Below, in pieces: positions 53,434 to 62,482 of a DNA stretch of 64,000 nucleotides (the first letter of the stretch is position 1; every line of letters begins with the position of its first letter). Where the stretch lies: NCBI GenBank assembly GCA_001931535.1, contig CP016211.1, positions 5,501,573-5,565,572 of the forward strand. The letters run 5' to 3'. The DNA is from Minicystis rosea (GTDB lineage: Bacteria > Myxococcota_A > Polyangia > Polyangiales > Polyangiaceae). The position numbers were made by a program, and so were the translations under genes. The notes under the pieces were generated by a model that was not told where the DNA came from, searched no databases, and saw nothing but the letters and a program-made list of their open reading frames with translations.

Positions 53434-53497
53434 GGGGAGAATCACCGCATGCGTTCGCGACCGTTCGGCAGCTGACGCGGGTCGGGATATTCTCCCC
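53434..53497. promoter_or_regulatory. 9-bp inverted repeat upstream of HMG-CoA reductase
   Basis: GGGGAGAAT (53434-53442) and ATTCTCCCC (53489-53497) are perfect complements 46 bp apart, with a nearby second TCTCCCC (53502-53508). They lie 50-110 bp before the start at 53546 and may be a regulatory site. Otherwise 53331-53545 holds no gene. Confidence 0.3.
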
Positions 53498-53545
53498 GAG
53501 ATCTCCCCAAAGCAGCCCAGCGTGCCACGCTAATGGACGGCCCCG

Positions 53546-54730
53546 ATGAGCGCTTCGAAGACCTCGATCCTCCCGAGCTTCCGTGACCTCGACGTTCCTG
53601 GCCGCCGCCGTCTCCTCGCGGAGCTCTGCGCGCTGCCCGAAGAAGATCTGCGCGCCGCGCTCGACGACGGCGGCCTCGCGCTGCCCATCGCGGAGCGCAT
53701 GGTGGAGAACGCGGTCGGCATGCTGGCGCTGCCGTTCGGGATCGCGCTCAACTTCCAGATCAACGGCGTCGACTACCTCGTGCCCATGGCGGTGGAAGAG
53801 CCGAGCGTGATCGCGGCCGCCTCCCACGCGGCCAAGCGCGTGCGCAGCGGCGGCGGCTTCGTCGCCGAGACCACCGAGCCCATCATGGCCGCGCAGATCG
53901 AGGTCCACGACGTGCGCGATCCCCAAGGCGCGCTCACGCGCATCCGCGAAGCGCGGGCCGAGCTCCTCGCCATGGCCGACAAGGCGGTGCCCGGCATCGT
54001 CGAGCGCGGCGGCGGCGCCCGCGACATCGAGGTGCGCGACATCGGCGGCGGCTTCGTGGTCACGCACGTGCTCGTCAACGTCTGCGACGCCATGGGCGCG
54101 AACCTCGTCAACACCGTGGCCGAGGCCCTCGGCGCGCGCGTGGCCGAGCTCGCCGCCGGCTCCCTCGGCCTGCGCATCCTCTCGAACTACTGCGATCGCC
54201 GCCTCACGCGCGTGACCGCGCGCCTGCCCGTCGAGCAATTCGGCTGCGCGCGCGCGAGCGGCCGCGAGGCCGCGATCGGCGTCGCGCGCGCGAGCGAGTT
54301 CGCGGAGCGCGATCCCTACCGCGCGGTGACGCACAACAAGGGCATCATGAACGGCATCGATCCCGTCGTCGTCGCCACCGGCAACGACTGGCGCGCCGTC
54401 GAAGCGGCCGCGCATGCGTACGCCGCGCGCAACGGCACGTACGGCCCGCTCGCCACCTGGCGTCTCGTCGACGGCGGCGAGGTCCTCGAAGGCCGCCTGG
54501 AGCTTCCCCTCGCCCTCGGCGTGGTGGGCGGCGCCCTGCGCGCCCACCGCGGCGCGCGCCTCGCCTTGCAGCTCGTGGGCACGCGCTCCGCCGCCGAGCT
54601 CTCGATGGTCGCCGCCGCCGCCGGCCTCGCCAACAACCTCTCCGCCCTCCGCGCCATGGCCACCGAAGGCATCCAGCGCGGCCACATGGCGCTGCACCAT
54701 CGAGCGACCAACGGCACGCACAAGGGTTGA
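53546..54730 (+). CDS. mvaA: Hydroxymethylglutaryl-CoA reductase, class II (degradative type)
   Basis: 394 aa. Interconverts HMG-CoA and mevalonate; class II by sequence. Catalytic residues: Glu in PMAVEEPSVIAAASH (E84), Lys in THNKGIMNGIDPVVVATGND and the Asp at its end, and His in RGHMALHHRATN at the C-terminus. DAMGANLVNTVAEAL is the substrate-binding motif. Myxobacteria use the mevalonate pathway for isoprenoids, so a biosynthetic role is possible. No other mevalonate gene is nearby. Confidence 0.95.
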   Translation: MSASKTSILPSFRDLDVPGRRRLLAELCALPEEDLRAALDDGGLALPIAERMVENAVGMLALPFGIALNFQINGVDYLVPMAVEEPSVIAAASHAAKRVRSGGGFVAETTEPIMAAQIEVHDVRDPQGALTRIREARAELLAMADKAVPGIVERGGGARDIEVRDIGGGFVVTHVLVNVCDAMGANLVNTVAEALGARVAELAAGSLGLRILSNYCDRRLTRVTARLPVEQFGCARASGREAAIGVARASEFAERDPYRAVTHNKGIMNGIDPVVVATGNDWRAVEAAAHAYAARNGTYGPLATWRLVDGGEVLEGRLELPLALGVVGGALRAHRGARLALQLVGTRSAAELSMVAAAAGLANNLSALRAMATEGIQRGHMALHHRATNGTHKG

Positions 54731-54818
54731 AGCGAGCGGGACGCCGGGTGTTGCACCACGGCTCGGGACGGGCGCCGGCAGATGGCTTCCGGCACCGCTC
54801 CGACGCCGTGACGGCCCA

Positions 54819-55865
54819 TCAGCCCGGATTGCCCATCAGAAGCACGTTCTTGATGTTGCTATCCCGATCCACCATCTGGATGCGCGGCAGGAAGGCGTCC
54901 CACGACACAGCCAACGAATAACACCCGGTCCACTGTCCGAAGAACAGTGTCTCGTGCATGAAGACGTTCATGTACGCGTTCGTGCCGACGACCTGGCCCG
55001 TCTCTGCGCTGACGACTCCGTTCTTCGTTACTGCGGAGGTGTCCAGAATCCCTGTCCCGGCAAAGTCCCCATCTTGAGCCGACTTGTCGGTCAGAAAGGT
55101 CTCTTTGATGCTCTTCGGGACGCAGATGAGCAACACCCAATCACCGGACGCGCCTTGCAAGGCTTTGAGGAGCATCTTTGCGTCGGTGTTGCTCTCCACC
55201 TCGAACATGCTGACGAAACCGCTGTTCACCCAATCATGGCTCCCGTCGAGGTTCATGTGCCTCCACGGGCTGACACGAATCTTGGGGATGGGTGAGAGCC
55301 CCTTCTGCGGGCCTCTCCGGACCATGAGGCGATAGAGCGACGGATTGATGTTCCTCATGGGCGCAGCCGCGCCGCCCGCGCGGGCTGCGCTGGCCGCGGC
55401 GCCCGCACCGGCCGCGGCGCCCGCAGGCATGCTGGGCGCCCTCATGGCCATGTTGGGCATCACGGGCTTCGCCGCTGCCGCCCCCGCGGGATGGGCCTTG
55501 AAATCCGCCACCGGCGACTTGGGCCCTGGAGCAAAAGGTGCAGGAGCGGGTCCGGTGCCGTGCACCGCACTGAGAAAGGCGTGCATTGCGGCACTGTTCG
55601 GGGCAACTCGGGCGACCTGATTCGGCGTCGCCGCTGGGCCTTGAAAGACGCTGGTGTGCGTGATCGGCAGGATGGATTGGAGTTCCAGCGTGCCGAGCGT
55701 GGCGTTGCCCCCGTAGTCCTCGAGCCACGCGACGGTCATCCCCTCCTTGAGGGCACTCCACACCTGAGCGTTCTCGGTGACCTTGAAGAACTTGAAGGTC
55801 CGCTGCCCCGCCGTGACCTCGACGACGCCGTTCTGGTGAATCTTGGTGACCGTGCCTGTGGCCAT
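54819..55865 (-). CDS. Protein of unknown function, composition unlike neighbours
   Basis: 348 aa. The N-terminus (GTVTKIHQNGVVEVTAGQRTF to GMTVAWLEDYGGNATLGTLE) looks like a small beta-barrel of OB-fold or cold-shock style. An Ala/Pro/Met-rich linker (about 95-160) joins it to a C-terminal domain (LYRLMVRRGPQKGL to IKNVLLMGNPG) with no recognised family. The coding sequence is visibly less GC-rich than adjacent genes, suggesting transfer. It lies 123 bp downstream of the MoxR-DUF5682-VWA operon on the same strand and could be an associated cargo or effector; that is only positional inference. Confidence 0.72.
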   Translation of the reverse strand: MATGTVTKIHQNGVVEVTAGQRTFKFFKVTENAQVWSALKEGMTVAWLEDYGGNATLGTLELQSILPITHTSVFQGPAATPNQVARVAPNSAAMHAFLSAVHGTGPAPAPFAPGPKSPVADFKAHPAGAAAAKPVMPNMAMRAPSMPAGAAAGAGAAASAARAGGAAAPMRNINPSLYRLMVRRGPQKGLSPIPKIRVSPWRHMNLDGSHDWVNSGFVSMFEVESNTDAKMLLKALQGASGDWVLLICVPKSIKETFLTDKSAQDGDFAGTGILDTSAVTKNGVVSAETGQVVGTNAYMNVFMHETLFFGQWTGCYSLAVSWDAFLPRIQMVDRDSNIKNVLLMGNPG

Positions 55866-55988
55866 GTACCTCCGAGGTGGAAACGCGAGAGCTGACCGCC
55901 GCTTCCGGCGAGCCCACGATCCAACGGGGAGCGCAGCACGGCAAGGTCGAATGCCAGGGGACGCGATGTCGCGGCGTGCCGGCCCCGA

Positions 55989-57284
55989 CTACTCCTGCTT
56001 TCGCGCGTCGTACTTCGCCGCCACGCTCGTGAGATCACGCCCCTTGAGGACCGCCTCCAGCATCGGCGGCAGCAGCTTCGGCGTGCACGCGAAGCTCGGG
56101 ACACCGACGTTGGCGAGCTTCTTGGCGAGGCCGGCGTCGTAGCTCGGGGCGCCCGAGTCGGCGAGCGCGAGGAGGCACATGGCGCGGACGCCGCTCGCGG
56201 ACATCTCGCCGAGGCGGCGCACGAGCTCGGCTTCGTTGCCACCTTCGTAGAGATCGGTGAGCAGGATGAACAACGTCTTTTGCGGGTTCTTGATGAAGCC
56301 GCGGCAATAGCCCACTGCCCGGTTGATGTCGGTGCCGCCGCCGAGCTGGATGCCGAAGAGGAGATCGACCGGGTCCTGCAGATCGTTCGTCAGATCGACG
56401 ACCTCGGTGTCGAACGCCACCACGTGGGTCTCCAAAGCGGGCAAGCTCGCGAAGATGGATCCCATCACGGAACCATAAACCACGCTGTCCGCCATGGATC
56501 CTGATTGGTCCATGCAGACGATGACGTTCCACTCCTTGCGGCGGTGTTGGCGGGCGTAGAAGAAGAACCGATCGGGGATGATGGTCTTGCGGCTCGGAAC
56601 GTAGTTCTTGAGGTTCCGCCCGATGGTGCGCTTCCAATCCATGTTGGGCAGGCTGGGGATGGGCTGGTGGCGCGAGCGATCGAGGGCGCCGCGGACGGCG
56701 CGCTCGATCTCGGCTTGCATGCGCTTCTTGATGTCCTCGACGACGGCGCGGATGACTTCGCGCGCCGCCTCTTTGGCCTTGTCGGGGATGAGGCCTTTGA
56801 GCGACATCAACGTGCCGACGAGCTCCACCGAGGGAGTCACTTGGCTCAAGGACTCGGGCTCGAAGAGGAGCTGTTGCCAACCCTTCTTCTCGATGGCGTC
56901 CTGTTGAATCACGGCCACCACGTCGCGCTCGAAATACTTGCGGACGTCACCGAGCCAGGCGCTCACCTTGGGGCGGCTCTTGCCGAGGCCCGCGCTGCGC
57001 TTGCCCCGCTCTTCGGGCTCTTCTTCCTCGAGGTCGTAAATGGCGCCGAGGGCACCATCCATCTCCGACATCTCTCGCGAGAGCGTGCTCTCGCCCGCGG
57101 CGCACAGGCCGGCGGCCGCGCGGCCACCGGCCATTTGATCTTCGACGCGCTTCCCGAGGATGAGCCGCCAGCGTTGATATCGATCGAAGGCGAGCGGGAC
57201 CGGGGCCGCGGGCACCGACGAATCGGGCTCGGCGGGCGTCGTCGGAGGAGCAGCCTTCGGGGCTTTGGTCTTCGCGCTGGCCAT
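55989..57284 (-). CDS. VWA-domain protein of the MoxR-DUF5682 operon
   Basis: 431 aa from the ATG at 57284, 2 nt after the DUF5682 stop; a start at 57533 would lie inside that gene. The N-terminal half is helical and charged (VEDQMAGGRAAAGLCAAGE to RKYFERDVVAVIQQDAI). The C-terminal von Willebrand A domain has the MIDAS motif MDQSGSMADS (about 257-266), LGGGTDINRAVGY and LLTDLYEGGN. MoxR-VWA pairs (for example RavA-ViaA) act as chaperone-like machines. It is the last gene of the three-gene operon. Confidence 0.93.
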   Translation of the reverse strand: MASAKTKAPKAAPPTTPAEPDSSVPAAPVPLAFDRYQRWRLILGKRVEDQMAGGRAAAGLCAAGESTLSREMSEMDGALGAIYDLEEEEPEERGKRSAGLGKSRPKVSAWLGDVRKYFERDVVAVIQQDAIEKKGWQQLLFEPESLSQVTPSVELVGTLMSLKGLIPDKAKEAAREVIRAVVEDIKKRMQAEIERAVRGALDRSRHQPIPSLPNMDWKRTIGRNLKNYVPSRKTIIPDRFFFYARQHRRKEWNVIVCMDQSGSMADSVVYGSVMGSIFASLPALETHVVAFDTEVVDLTNDLQDPVDLLFGIQLGGGTDINRAVGYCRGFIKNPQKTLFILLTDLYEGGNEAELVRRLGEMSASGVRAMCLLALADSGAPSYDAGLAKKLANVGVPSFACTPKLLPPMLEAVLKGRDLTSVAAKYDARKQE

Positions 57285-57286
57285 GA

Positions 57287-59689
57287 TCAGAGATCCAGAT
57301 CCTCGAGCCCTTCGAGATCGCTTTGCAGCGACGCGAGCTCGGCCTCGTCCACCTTGGTCTCGATTGCTTGCACGAGCGCCGCCGCGCCGCCGCCCCACAC
57401 GTCGGCGAGGATGGTCGCGATCTTGCGCGCCTCGCCCATCTCGAAGGCGGCGAATGCGCGGCGCAGCGCGACCACGGCGCGGCGAAACGCGTCGTCGTCC
57501 AGGCTCTCGATGAAGGCGCTCATGGCGGCCCAAAGCGTCTTGCGCGAGAGGAGCGCATAGCGGTTCCGCGTGGCCAAGCCCTCGAAGAAGCCGGCGCCCT
57601 GGCCGGGATCGGCGCCGGGCGAGATGCGCCGGGCCACGCGGCGATCGAGGACCTCGTCGGTGATCACGCCGCGCTCCAGGAGCAGCGCGCAGGCCACGCC
57701 CGCCACGTGCGCGTCGCAGAGCTCGTCGTCGGCGATGGCGTCGAGCGCGCGCGTCCAGCGATCGAGATCGATGCTCGCGTCGTCCTCGCTGAGCAAAGCC
57801 ACCTGCTGCACGTCGGCGAGGCCCTTGCCGATCTTCTTGCCGGCCTCCTCCGAGCAGCGCGACGCCTCGGGCGCCATCAGCACCGCGCGCAGGAAGAGCT
57901 GCGAAACGAGCGGCCCGAGCGGCCCGAGATCGATGCGCCGCACGTCCTTGTAGCGGGCGAGCTGCTTGAGATCGACGGCCGCGCCGGCCACCCCGGCGAA
58001 GTCGGAGTCATCGACGGCGAGCGCCTGCACCTTGCCGAGCGCGGACACCATGGCATCGGGCAAATCACACTCCACCGCTCGGCGGCAGAGCTCGGCCGCG
58101 CCCGCGACGGAGGTGATCTCGGCGAGCGTCTCGTCGAGCTTGCGAATCGCGGCGATCTCGATGGAGTCACCGCGGAGCGCGTTCTCCACGAGCTCGATCT
58201 CGCAATTGGGCGTCCACCGCGCGCTCCACACCTCTTTGTAGGTGCTTTGGGCGCGATCGTCGTCCGAGGTCGAGTCCTCGGCGAAGTGAATCCCGAGCGC
58301 CACGAGGCGGTGCAGGAAGATCGATCGATTCCGATCGCGGAACGCCGCGTCGGGAGACTTGGCGAAGCGATCCTCGCGCAGATCGAGCCATTCCTTGTTG
58401 GTCGATCCTTTGATGATCTGCTTCTTGTCCTCGAGATAGCTCTCGAGGCGGAGATCCTTCATCCACCGATAAAAGTCGTCCTGAATCGACGTGCGCAACA
58501 CACCGTCGGGCACCTTGCCGAGCGAGGATCCGACGGACACGTCGTCGAGCCACCGCTCGATGGAGGTGCCGTCGCCTTGACCGAGGCACGTGACCGCGGC
58601 GTCGCGCAGATCGCGCAGCGTCGGAGCCGTGGAGTTGCCATCGAGGGCCGCCACGGCTCGAGCCAGGCGCACGGCCTCGATGACCTCGGCGCTCGATCGC
58701 ACGTTGCCCGCGCGGCGCAGGCGGCCGGCGACCTCGGCGAGGTAACGAATGCCGAGCCGCTCGAGACCGGCGGTCCCTTCCCTCGCCTCCTCCCAGAGCG
58801 CTTGGAAATACCCTGGTGCGTGATTGCCCGCGCCATAACCCGATTGCGCGCTGAGCCGATAATAGCTGTACGGCATCAGCGTTTGCACGGTGGGGACGCG
58901 GGGGAGATCGCGAATCTCGGGGTCCGTCATGGCCGGCTCTTCGGCGGTGAGAACGGGCGCGTGGTAGGCGCCGCAGACGACCACGATCTTCTCGGGATCG
59001 TGCCCCTCGGCGATGGCGTCGCGGATGCGGCGGCGCATGAAGGCTTCGCGGAGGAGCGTCTCGGCACGGCGCCGCGGAGACTCGTAATCCACGGTGCGCA
59101 GGCCGGCGCCGAACTCGAAGATGGCTTGTCGATAAGCATCCTCGGAAGTGGTGTGCTCGAAGTGCTTTTCCCACCACGTCTCGTGATCGGGCTCGCCCGT
59201 GAGACGGGCAATGGCCTCATAGGGATCGCGGAGATAAGCCTGCGTGTCGGTGGGAGGTGCCTCGCCTTCTTCGGGCTTGGCTTCGTCGCGCCGCTCGATG
59301 GCGAGGAAGGTCTCCGCCGGGAGATCGATGAAGCGCGCGACCCGCTTGTTGCGGAGCGCCCACGTGAGCGCCACCCACTCGGGCGAATACTCGGCGAGCG
59401 GGAAGAGGATCGATCGGACCGGGCGCTCCTTGGTGAAGGCCAGGATGGCGACCGGCGGCTTCGTCTTCTTGTCGACGAGGTGGACGATGTTGGGCGTCGC
59501 GTCGCTCGGGCCTTCGACGAGCACCGCCGTCGGCTTCACGTGCTCGAGGTAGCGCTGGAGATGGAGCGCGCCCATCGGCGAGAGGTGGCGGACGCCGAAC
59601 ACCTTCGCGAGCAGGCCGGATTCAGGCGCGGCGGGCGCGCCCTTCGCGGCCGTGCCCGCGGCTTTCGCGGAGCCCTTTGCGGAGGCCAT
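57287..59689 (-). CDS. DUF5682 family protein with TraB/TIKI-like motifs
   Basis: 800 aa. The N-terminal ~260 residues contain G32VRH35 in VFGVRHLSPMGA, E59 in AVLVEGPSD, and G240AYH243 in VVVCGAYHAPVL, preceded by REAFMRRRIRDAI: the G-x2-H/Glu/Arg/G-x2-H layout of TraB/TIKI/ChaN-like proteins, some of which are proteases or bind haem. The remaining ~540 residues are mostly helical with no recognised domain. It sits between the MoxR gene (6 bp upstream) and the VWA gene (2 nt downstream), the usual place for DUF5682. Domain similarity is motif-based inference. Confidence 0.9.
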   Translation of the reverse strand: MASAKGSAKAAGTAAKGAPAAPESGLLAKVFGVRHLSPMGALHLQRYLEHVKPTAVLVEGPSDATPNIVHLVDKKTKPPVAILAFTKERPVRSILFPLAEYSPEWVALTWALRNKRVARFIDLPAETFLAIERRDEAKPEEGEAPPTDTQAYLRDPYEAIARLTGEPDHETWWEKHFEHTTSEDAYRQAIFEFGAGLRTVDYESPRRRAETLLREAFMRRRIRDAIAEGHDPEKIVVVCGAYHAPVLTAEEPAMTDPEIRDLPRVPTVQTLMPYSYYRLSAQSGYGAGNHAPGYFQALWEEAREGTAGLERLGIRYLAEVAGRLRRAGNVRSSAEVIEAVRLARAVAALDGNSTAPTLRDLRDAAVTCLGQGDGTSIERWLDDVSVGSSLGKVPDGVLRTSIQDDFYRWMKDLRLESYLEDKKQIIKGSTNKEWLDLREDRFAKSPDAAFRDRNRSIFLHRLVALGIHFAEDSTSDDDRAQSTYKEVWSARWTPNCEIELVENALRGDSIEIAAIRKLDETLAEITSVAGAAELCRRAVECDLPDAMVSALGKVQALAVDDSDFAGVAGAAVDLKQLARYKDVRRIDLGPLGPLVSQLFLRAVLMAPEASRCSEEAGKKIGKGLADVQQVALLSEDDASIDLDRWTRALDAIADDELCDAHVAGVACALLLERGVITDEVLDRRVARRISPGADPGQGAGFFEGLATRNRYALLSRKTLWAAMSAFIESLDDDAFRRAVVALRRAFAAFEMGEARKIATILADVWGGGAAALVQAIETKVDEAELASLQSDLEGLEDLDL

Positions 59690-59695
59690 CGCCGC

Positions 59696-60820
59696 CTACA
59701 CCAGCTCTTTGCAAGCCTTGTAGAGATCGGCCCAGTCGCTGCCGCGCTTCTTGATCACGTTCTCGAGGTACTCGACGAAGACGGCCTCGTCCTTCGAGTC
59801 CTCTTTGACGACGGCGCCGAGGAGGCCGGCCGCGAGATCGCGATCGGTGACCTTGCCGCTGCCGAAGTGACCAGCGAGCGCCATGCCGTTGCCGAGGACG
59901 GAGATGGCCTCGGCCGTGGAGAGGACGCCCGAAGGGCTCTTGAGCTTCTGCTTGCCATCCATCGTCTGGCCGCGGCGCAGCTCTTGGAAGATGGTGACGA
60001 TGCGGCGCACCGCCTCCTGCGCGGGCGGCGCGGCCGGAAGCTTGAGGCTCGTGCCGATCTCGCGCACGCGCTTCTGCACGATGCTCACCTCGGTGTCGAT
60101 GTCGGTGGGCACCGGGAGCACGACGATGTTGAAGCGCCTCTTGAGCGCGGCCGACATGTCGTTGACGCCGCGATCACGGGTGTTGGCAGTGGCGATGATG
60201 TTGAATCCACGCTTCGCCTGCACGTGCGTGCCGAGCTCGGGGACGGCCAAGACCTTCTCCGAGAGGAGAGTGATGAGCGCGTCCTGCACCTCCGAAGGAC
60301 AGCGGGTGATCTCTTCGAAGCGCACGATCTTGCCTTCGGCGAGGCCGCGATAGACGGGCGACGGGACGAGCGCGCGGGGCGACGGGCCCTCGGCGAGGAG
60401 GAGCGCGTAGTTCCACGAATAACGAATCTGCTCCTCCGTGGTGCCGGAGGTGCCTTGAATCAACATCTGCGAATCGCCGGCGATGGCGGCCGCGAGGTGC
60501 TCGGAGAGCCAGCTCTTCGCCGTACCGGGCTCGCCGATCAGCATGAGCGCGCGATCGGTGGCGAGCGTGGCGATGGCAATCTCCACGAGGCGCGGCGCGC
60601 CCACGTATTTGGGAGAGATCTCGACGTCACCGGCCTTGCCGCCGAGCACGTACGTGAGCACGGCGCGCGGCGAGAGCTTCCACCCCGGCGGCCGCTCGTG
60701 GGTGTCGGTGGCGAGCAGCGCCTCGATTTCGTGGGCGAAGAGCTTCTCCGCCGGCTCGCGGAGGGCGTCGGATCCGCTCTTCGGTGCGTCTTCGCGGGGT
60801 GCGTCTTTCTTCGTGGCCAT
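59696..60820 (-). CDS. MoxR-family AAA+ ATPase
   Basis: 374 aa. Walker A LIGEPGTAKSWLSE (GEPGTAKS 96-103), Walker B KIVRFEEITRC (about 164-174), sensor 1 IIATANTRDRGVNDMS (about 208-223), arginine-finger region ALKRRFNIVVLPVP. MoxR ATPases work with VWA proteins to fold or assemble client proteins or insert cofactors. It begins the operon MoxR-DUF5682-VWA, with the next gene starting 6 bp after its stop. The client is unknown. Divergent from a GNAT gene by 169 bp. Confidence 0.95.
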   Translation of the reverse strand: MATKKDAPREDAPKSGSDALREPAEKLFAHEIEALLATDTHERPPGWKLSPRAVLTYVLGGKAGDVEISPKYVGAPRLVEIAIATLATDRALMLIGEPGTAKSWLSEHLAAAIAGDSQMLIQGTSGTTEEQIRYSWNYALLLAEGPSPRALVPSPVYRGLAEGKIVRFEEITRCPSEVQDALITLLSEKVLAVPELGTHVQAKRGFNIIATANTRDRGVNDMSAALKRRFNIVVLPVPTDIDTEVSIVQKRVREIGTSLKLPAAPPAQEAVRRIVTIFQELRRGQTMDGKQKLKSPSGVLSTAEAISVLGNGMALAGHFGSGKVTDRDLAAGLLGAVVKEDSKDEAVFVEYLENVIKKRGSDWADLYKACKELV

Positions 60821-60989
60821 CGTGCCCGCATGCGAGCACGAACCCGTTCCCTTGCCAATCGCTCAGGCGACGAGAACATGCTCCGCACCATTTCGAGAGA
60901 ACGAGAGGAGCGCCGCGTCACCGTCGAGACAAAGGCGCAAACCGTCTCCCAGCGCACCGCGCCGGCAATGGAGCTGGTAGGGTCCGGCG

Positions 60990-61466
60990 ATGATCGAGAC
61001 TCGCCTCCTCGCGCCCGATGAAAGGATCGCGCTCGTACCGCTGTTCACCGAGCTCTACGGACACTACGGCGAGGTCGTTCCCGACGAGGCCACGCTCACC
61101 CGCGCGATTGCGGCGCAACCACCCGGCGTGGAGATGCTCGCTGCCTTCGCGCCCTCGGGCCCGGTCGGCCTCGCGTGCTTCAGCCACATCTATCCGGCGA
61201 CCTCGGGGACGTCGCAGATCTACATGAAGGAGCTCTACGTCTCCGCGTCCGGCCGCGGCGCGGGCGTGGGTGAGATCCTGATGCGCGCGCTCGCCCGCAT
61301 CGCCCTCTCGCGCGGGTGCACGCGGCTCGATTGGACGACGGCGCGCGAGAACCTCGGCGCGCAGGCGTTCTACCGGCGCATCGGCGCGCACGTGGTGGAG
61401 ACGAAGGTCTTCTTCCGCCTCGAGGCGGACGCGCTCACACGGCTCGCCGACGAGCCCATGCGCTGA
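60990..61466 (+). CDS. GNAT family N-acetyltransferase
   Basis: 158 aa, complete. The acetyl-CoA-binding motif A region is MKELYVSASGRGAGVGEILM (R/Q-x-x-G-x-G/A type), followed by ALARIALSRGCTRLDWTTAREN and AQAFYRRIGAHVVETKVFF, the usual motif B and C-terminal strand. The substrate cannot be predicted. It is convergent with the LysR gene, 12 bp apart, and divergent from the MoxR operon. Confidence 0.92.
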   Translation: MIETRLLAPDERIALVPLFTELYGHYGEVVPDEATLTRAIAAQPPGVEMLAAFAPSGPVGLACFSHIYPATSGTSQIYMKELYVSASGRGAGVGEILMRALARIALSRGCTRLDWTTARENLGAQAFYRRIGAHVVETKVFFRLEADALTRLADEPMR

Positions 61467-61478
61467 GGCCAACGAAGC

Positions 61479-62405
61479 TCACCCCTTTCGGCGCACCTTG
61501 GCGTCGACCTGCGCATGCCTCTCGAGGAAGTCGAGCACCGCGCGGACACGCGCCGGCAGATGGCCTGTCTTGCCGACATAGACCGCGTGAATGGGCGACA
61601 GCTCATGCGGGTTGTGCTTCTCCAACACGGGCACGAGGCGCTTCGCATCGAGATCGGCTTGCACGTGATAGCGCGACAGACGCGCCAACCCCACGCCGGC
61701 GAGCGCCAGTTGCCGCAGCGTCTCGCCGTCGGCCGCGCGGATGCCGTTGCCGGGTGCGATCTCGAACGCGCGCCCGCCGCGTTGGAGCGGCCAGCCGGCG
61801 ACGCTGCGGCGGTAGCTCCACGAGAGGCGATGGTGCTGCTCGAGCTGCTCCGGCGTGCGCGGCGTCCCGTGACGCGCGAGGTACGCAGGTGAGCCGACGA
61901 TGAGCTGCCCCGTCTCGCCGAGGCGGCGCGCCACCAACTCGGAGGGAGGGAGCTCGCCCCAGCGCACCGCGATGTCGGTGCGCTCCTCGATCAAATCGAT
62001 GATCCGATCCGTCAGCGAGAGATCGAGCGTGATGAGCGGATGCTGCTCCACGAGCCGCGGCACCAGTGGGACGAGCACGTGGTGCCCGAAGGCGACGCTG
62101 GCGTTCACGCTGACGCGCCCGCGCGGCGTGGCATCGGCCGCGGCCGCGCGCTCGGCCTCGTCCAGATCGGCGAGGACGCGCACGCCGCGATCGTAGAACG
62201 CCCGCCCCTCGGTGGTGAGCGTGAGCTTGCGCGTGGAGCGGTGAAGGAGCTGCACGCCGAGGCGCGCCTCCAGCCTGGCGATCAGCTTGCTCACCGCCGA
62301 GGGCGTCATGTCGAGCGCGTGCGCCGCTTCGGAGAAGCTGCCGCGATCGACCACGTGAACGAAGGCTTCCATCTCGCCGGAGCGGTTGACGTCGAGTCGA
62401 GGCAT
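61479..62405 (-). CDS. LysR-family transcriptional regulator
   Basis: 308 aa, canonical. The winged HTH is GEMEAFVHVVDRGSFSEAAH, with DMTPSAVSKLIARLEARLGV and LLHRSTRKLTLTTEGRAFYD; the C-terminal periplasmic-binding-protein-like effector domain starts near RGRVSVNASVAFG. The sequence pattern (GSFSEAA, RSTRKLTLT, SVAFGHHVLVPLVP, ELPPSELVARRLGE) is that of regulators next to efflux and oxidoreductase genes. It is divergent from an MFS gene 77 bp away and probably controls it and the aldo/keto reductase. Confidence 0.94.
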   Translation of the reverse strand: MPRLDVNRSGEMEAFVHVVDRGSFSEAAHALDMTPSAVSKLIARLEARLGVQLLHRSTRKLTLTTEGRAFYDRGVRVLADLDEAERAAAADATPRGRVSVNASVAFGHHVLVPLVPRLVEQHPLITLDLSLTDRIIDLIEERTDIAVRWGELPPSELVARRLGETGQLIVGSPAYLARHGTPRTPEQLEQHHRLSWSYRRSVAGWPLQRGGRAFEIAPGNGIRAADGETLRQLALAGVGLARLSRYHVQADLDAKRLVPVLEKHNPHELSPIHAVYVGKTGHLPARVRAVLDFLERHAQVDAKVRRKG

Positions 62406-62453
62406 CGTGACTTCATCTCACAAGTGCTGGTCCGGATGGCATTCTAGTCACGA
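62405..62453. promoter_or_regulatory. Inverted repeat in the LysR/MFS divergent promoter
   Basis: TCGTGACT (62405-62412) and AGTCACGA (62446-62453) are perfect 8-bp complements with 33 bp between. The left arm touches the lysR start codon and the right arm lies 29 bp before the MFS start, so a bound regulator could control both promoters. LysR recognition sites often have T-N11-A form; this spacing is longer, so it is only a candidate. Confidence 0.35.
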
Positions 62454-62482
62454 ACCAGGCGAGCGCGCACATTGGCCGCACG

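Noticed and set aside
57323..61021. 1232-codon plus-strand frame across the MoxR-DUF5682-VWA operon
   Set aside because: Pure shadow of the minus-strand genes, without recognisable motifs.
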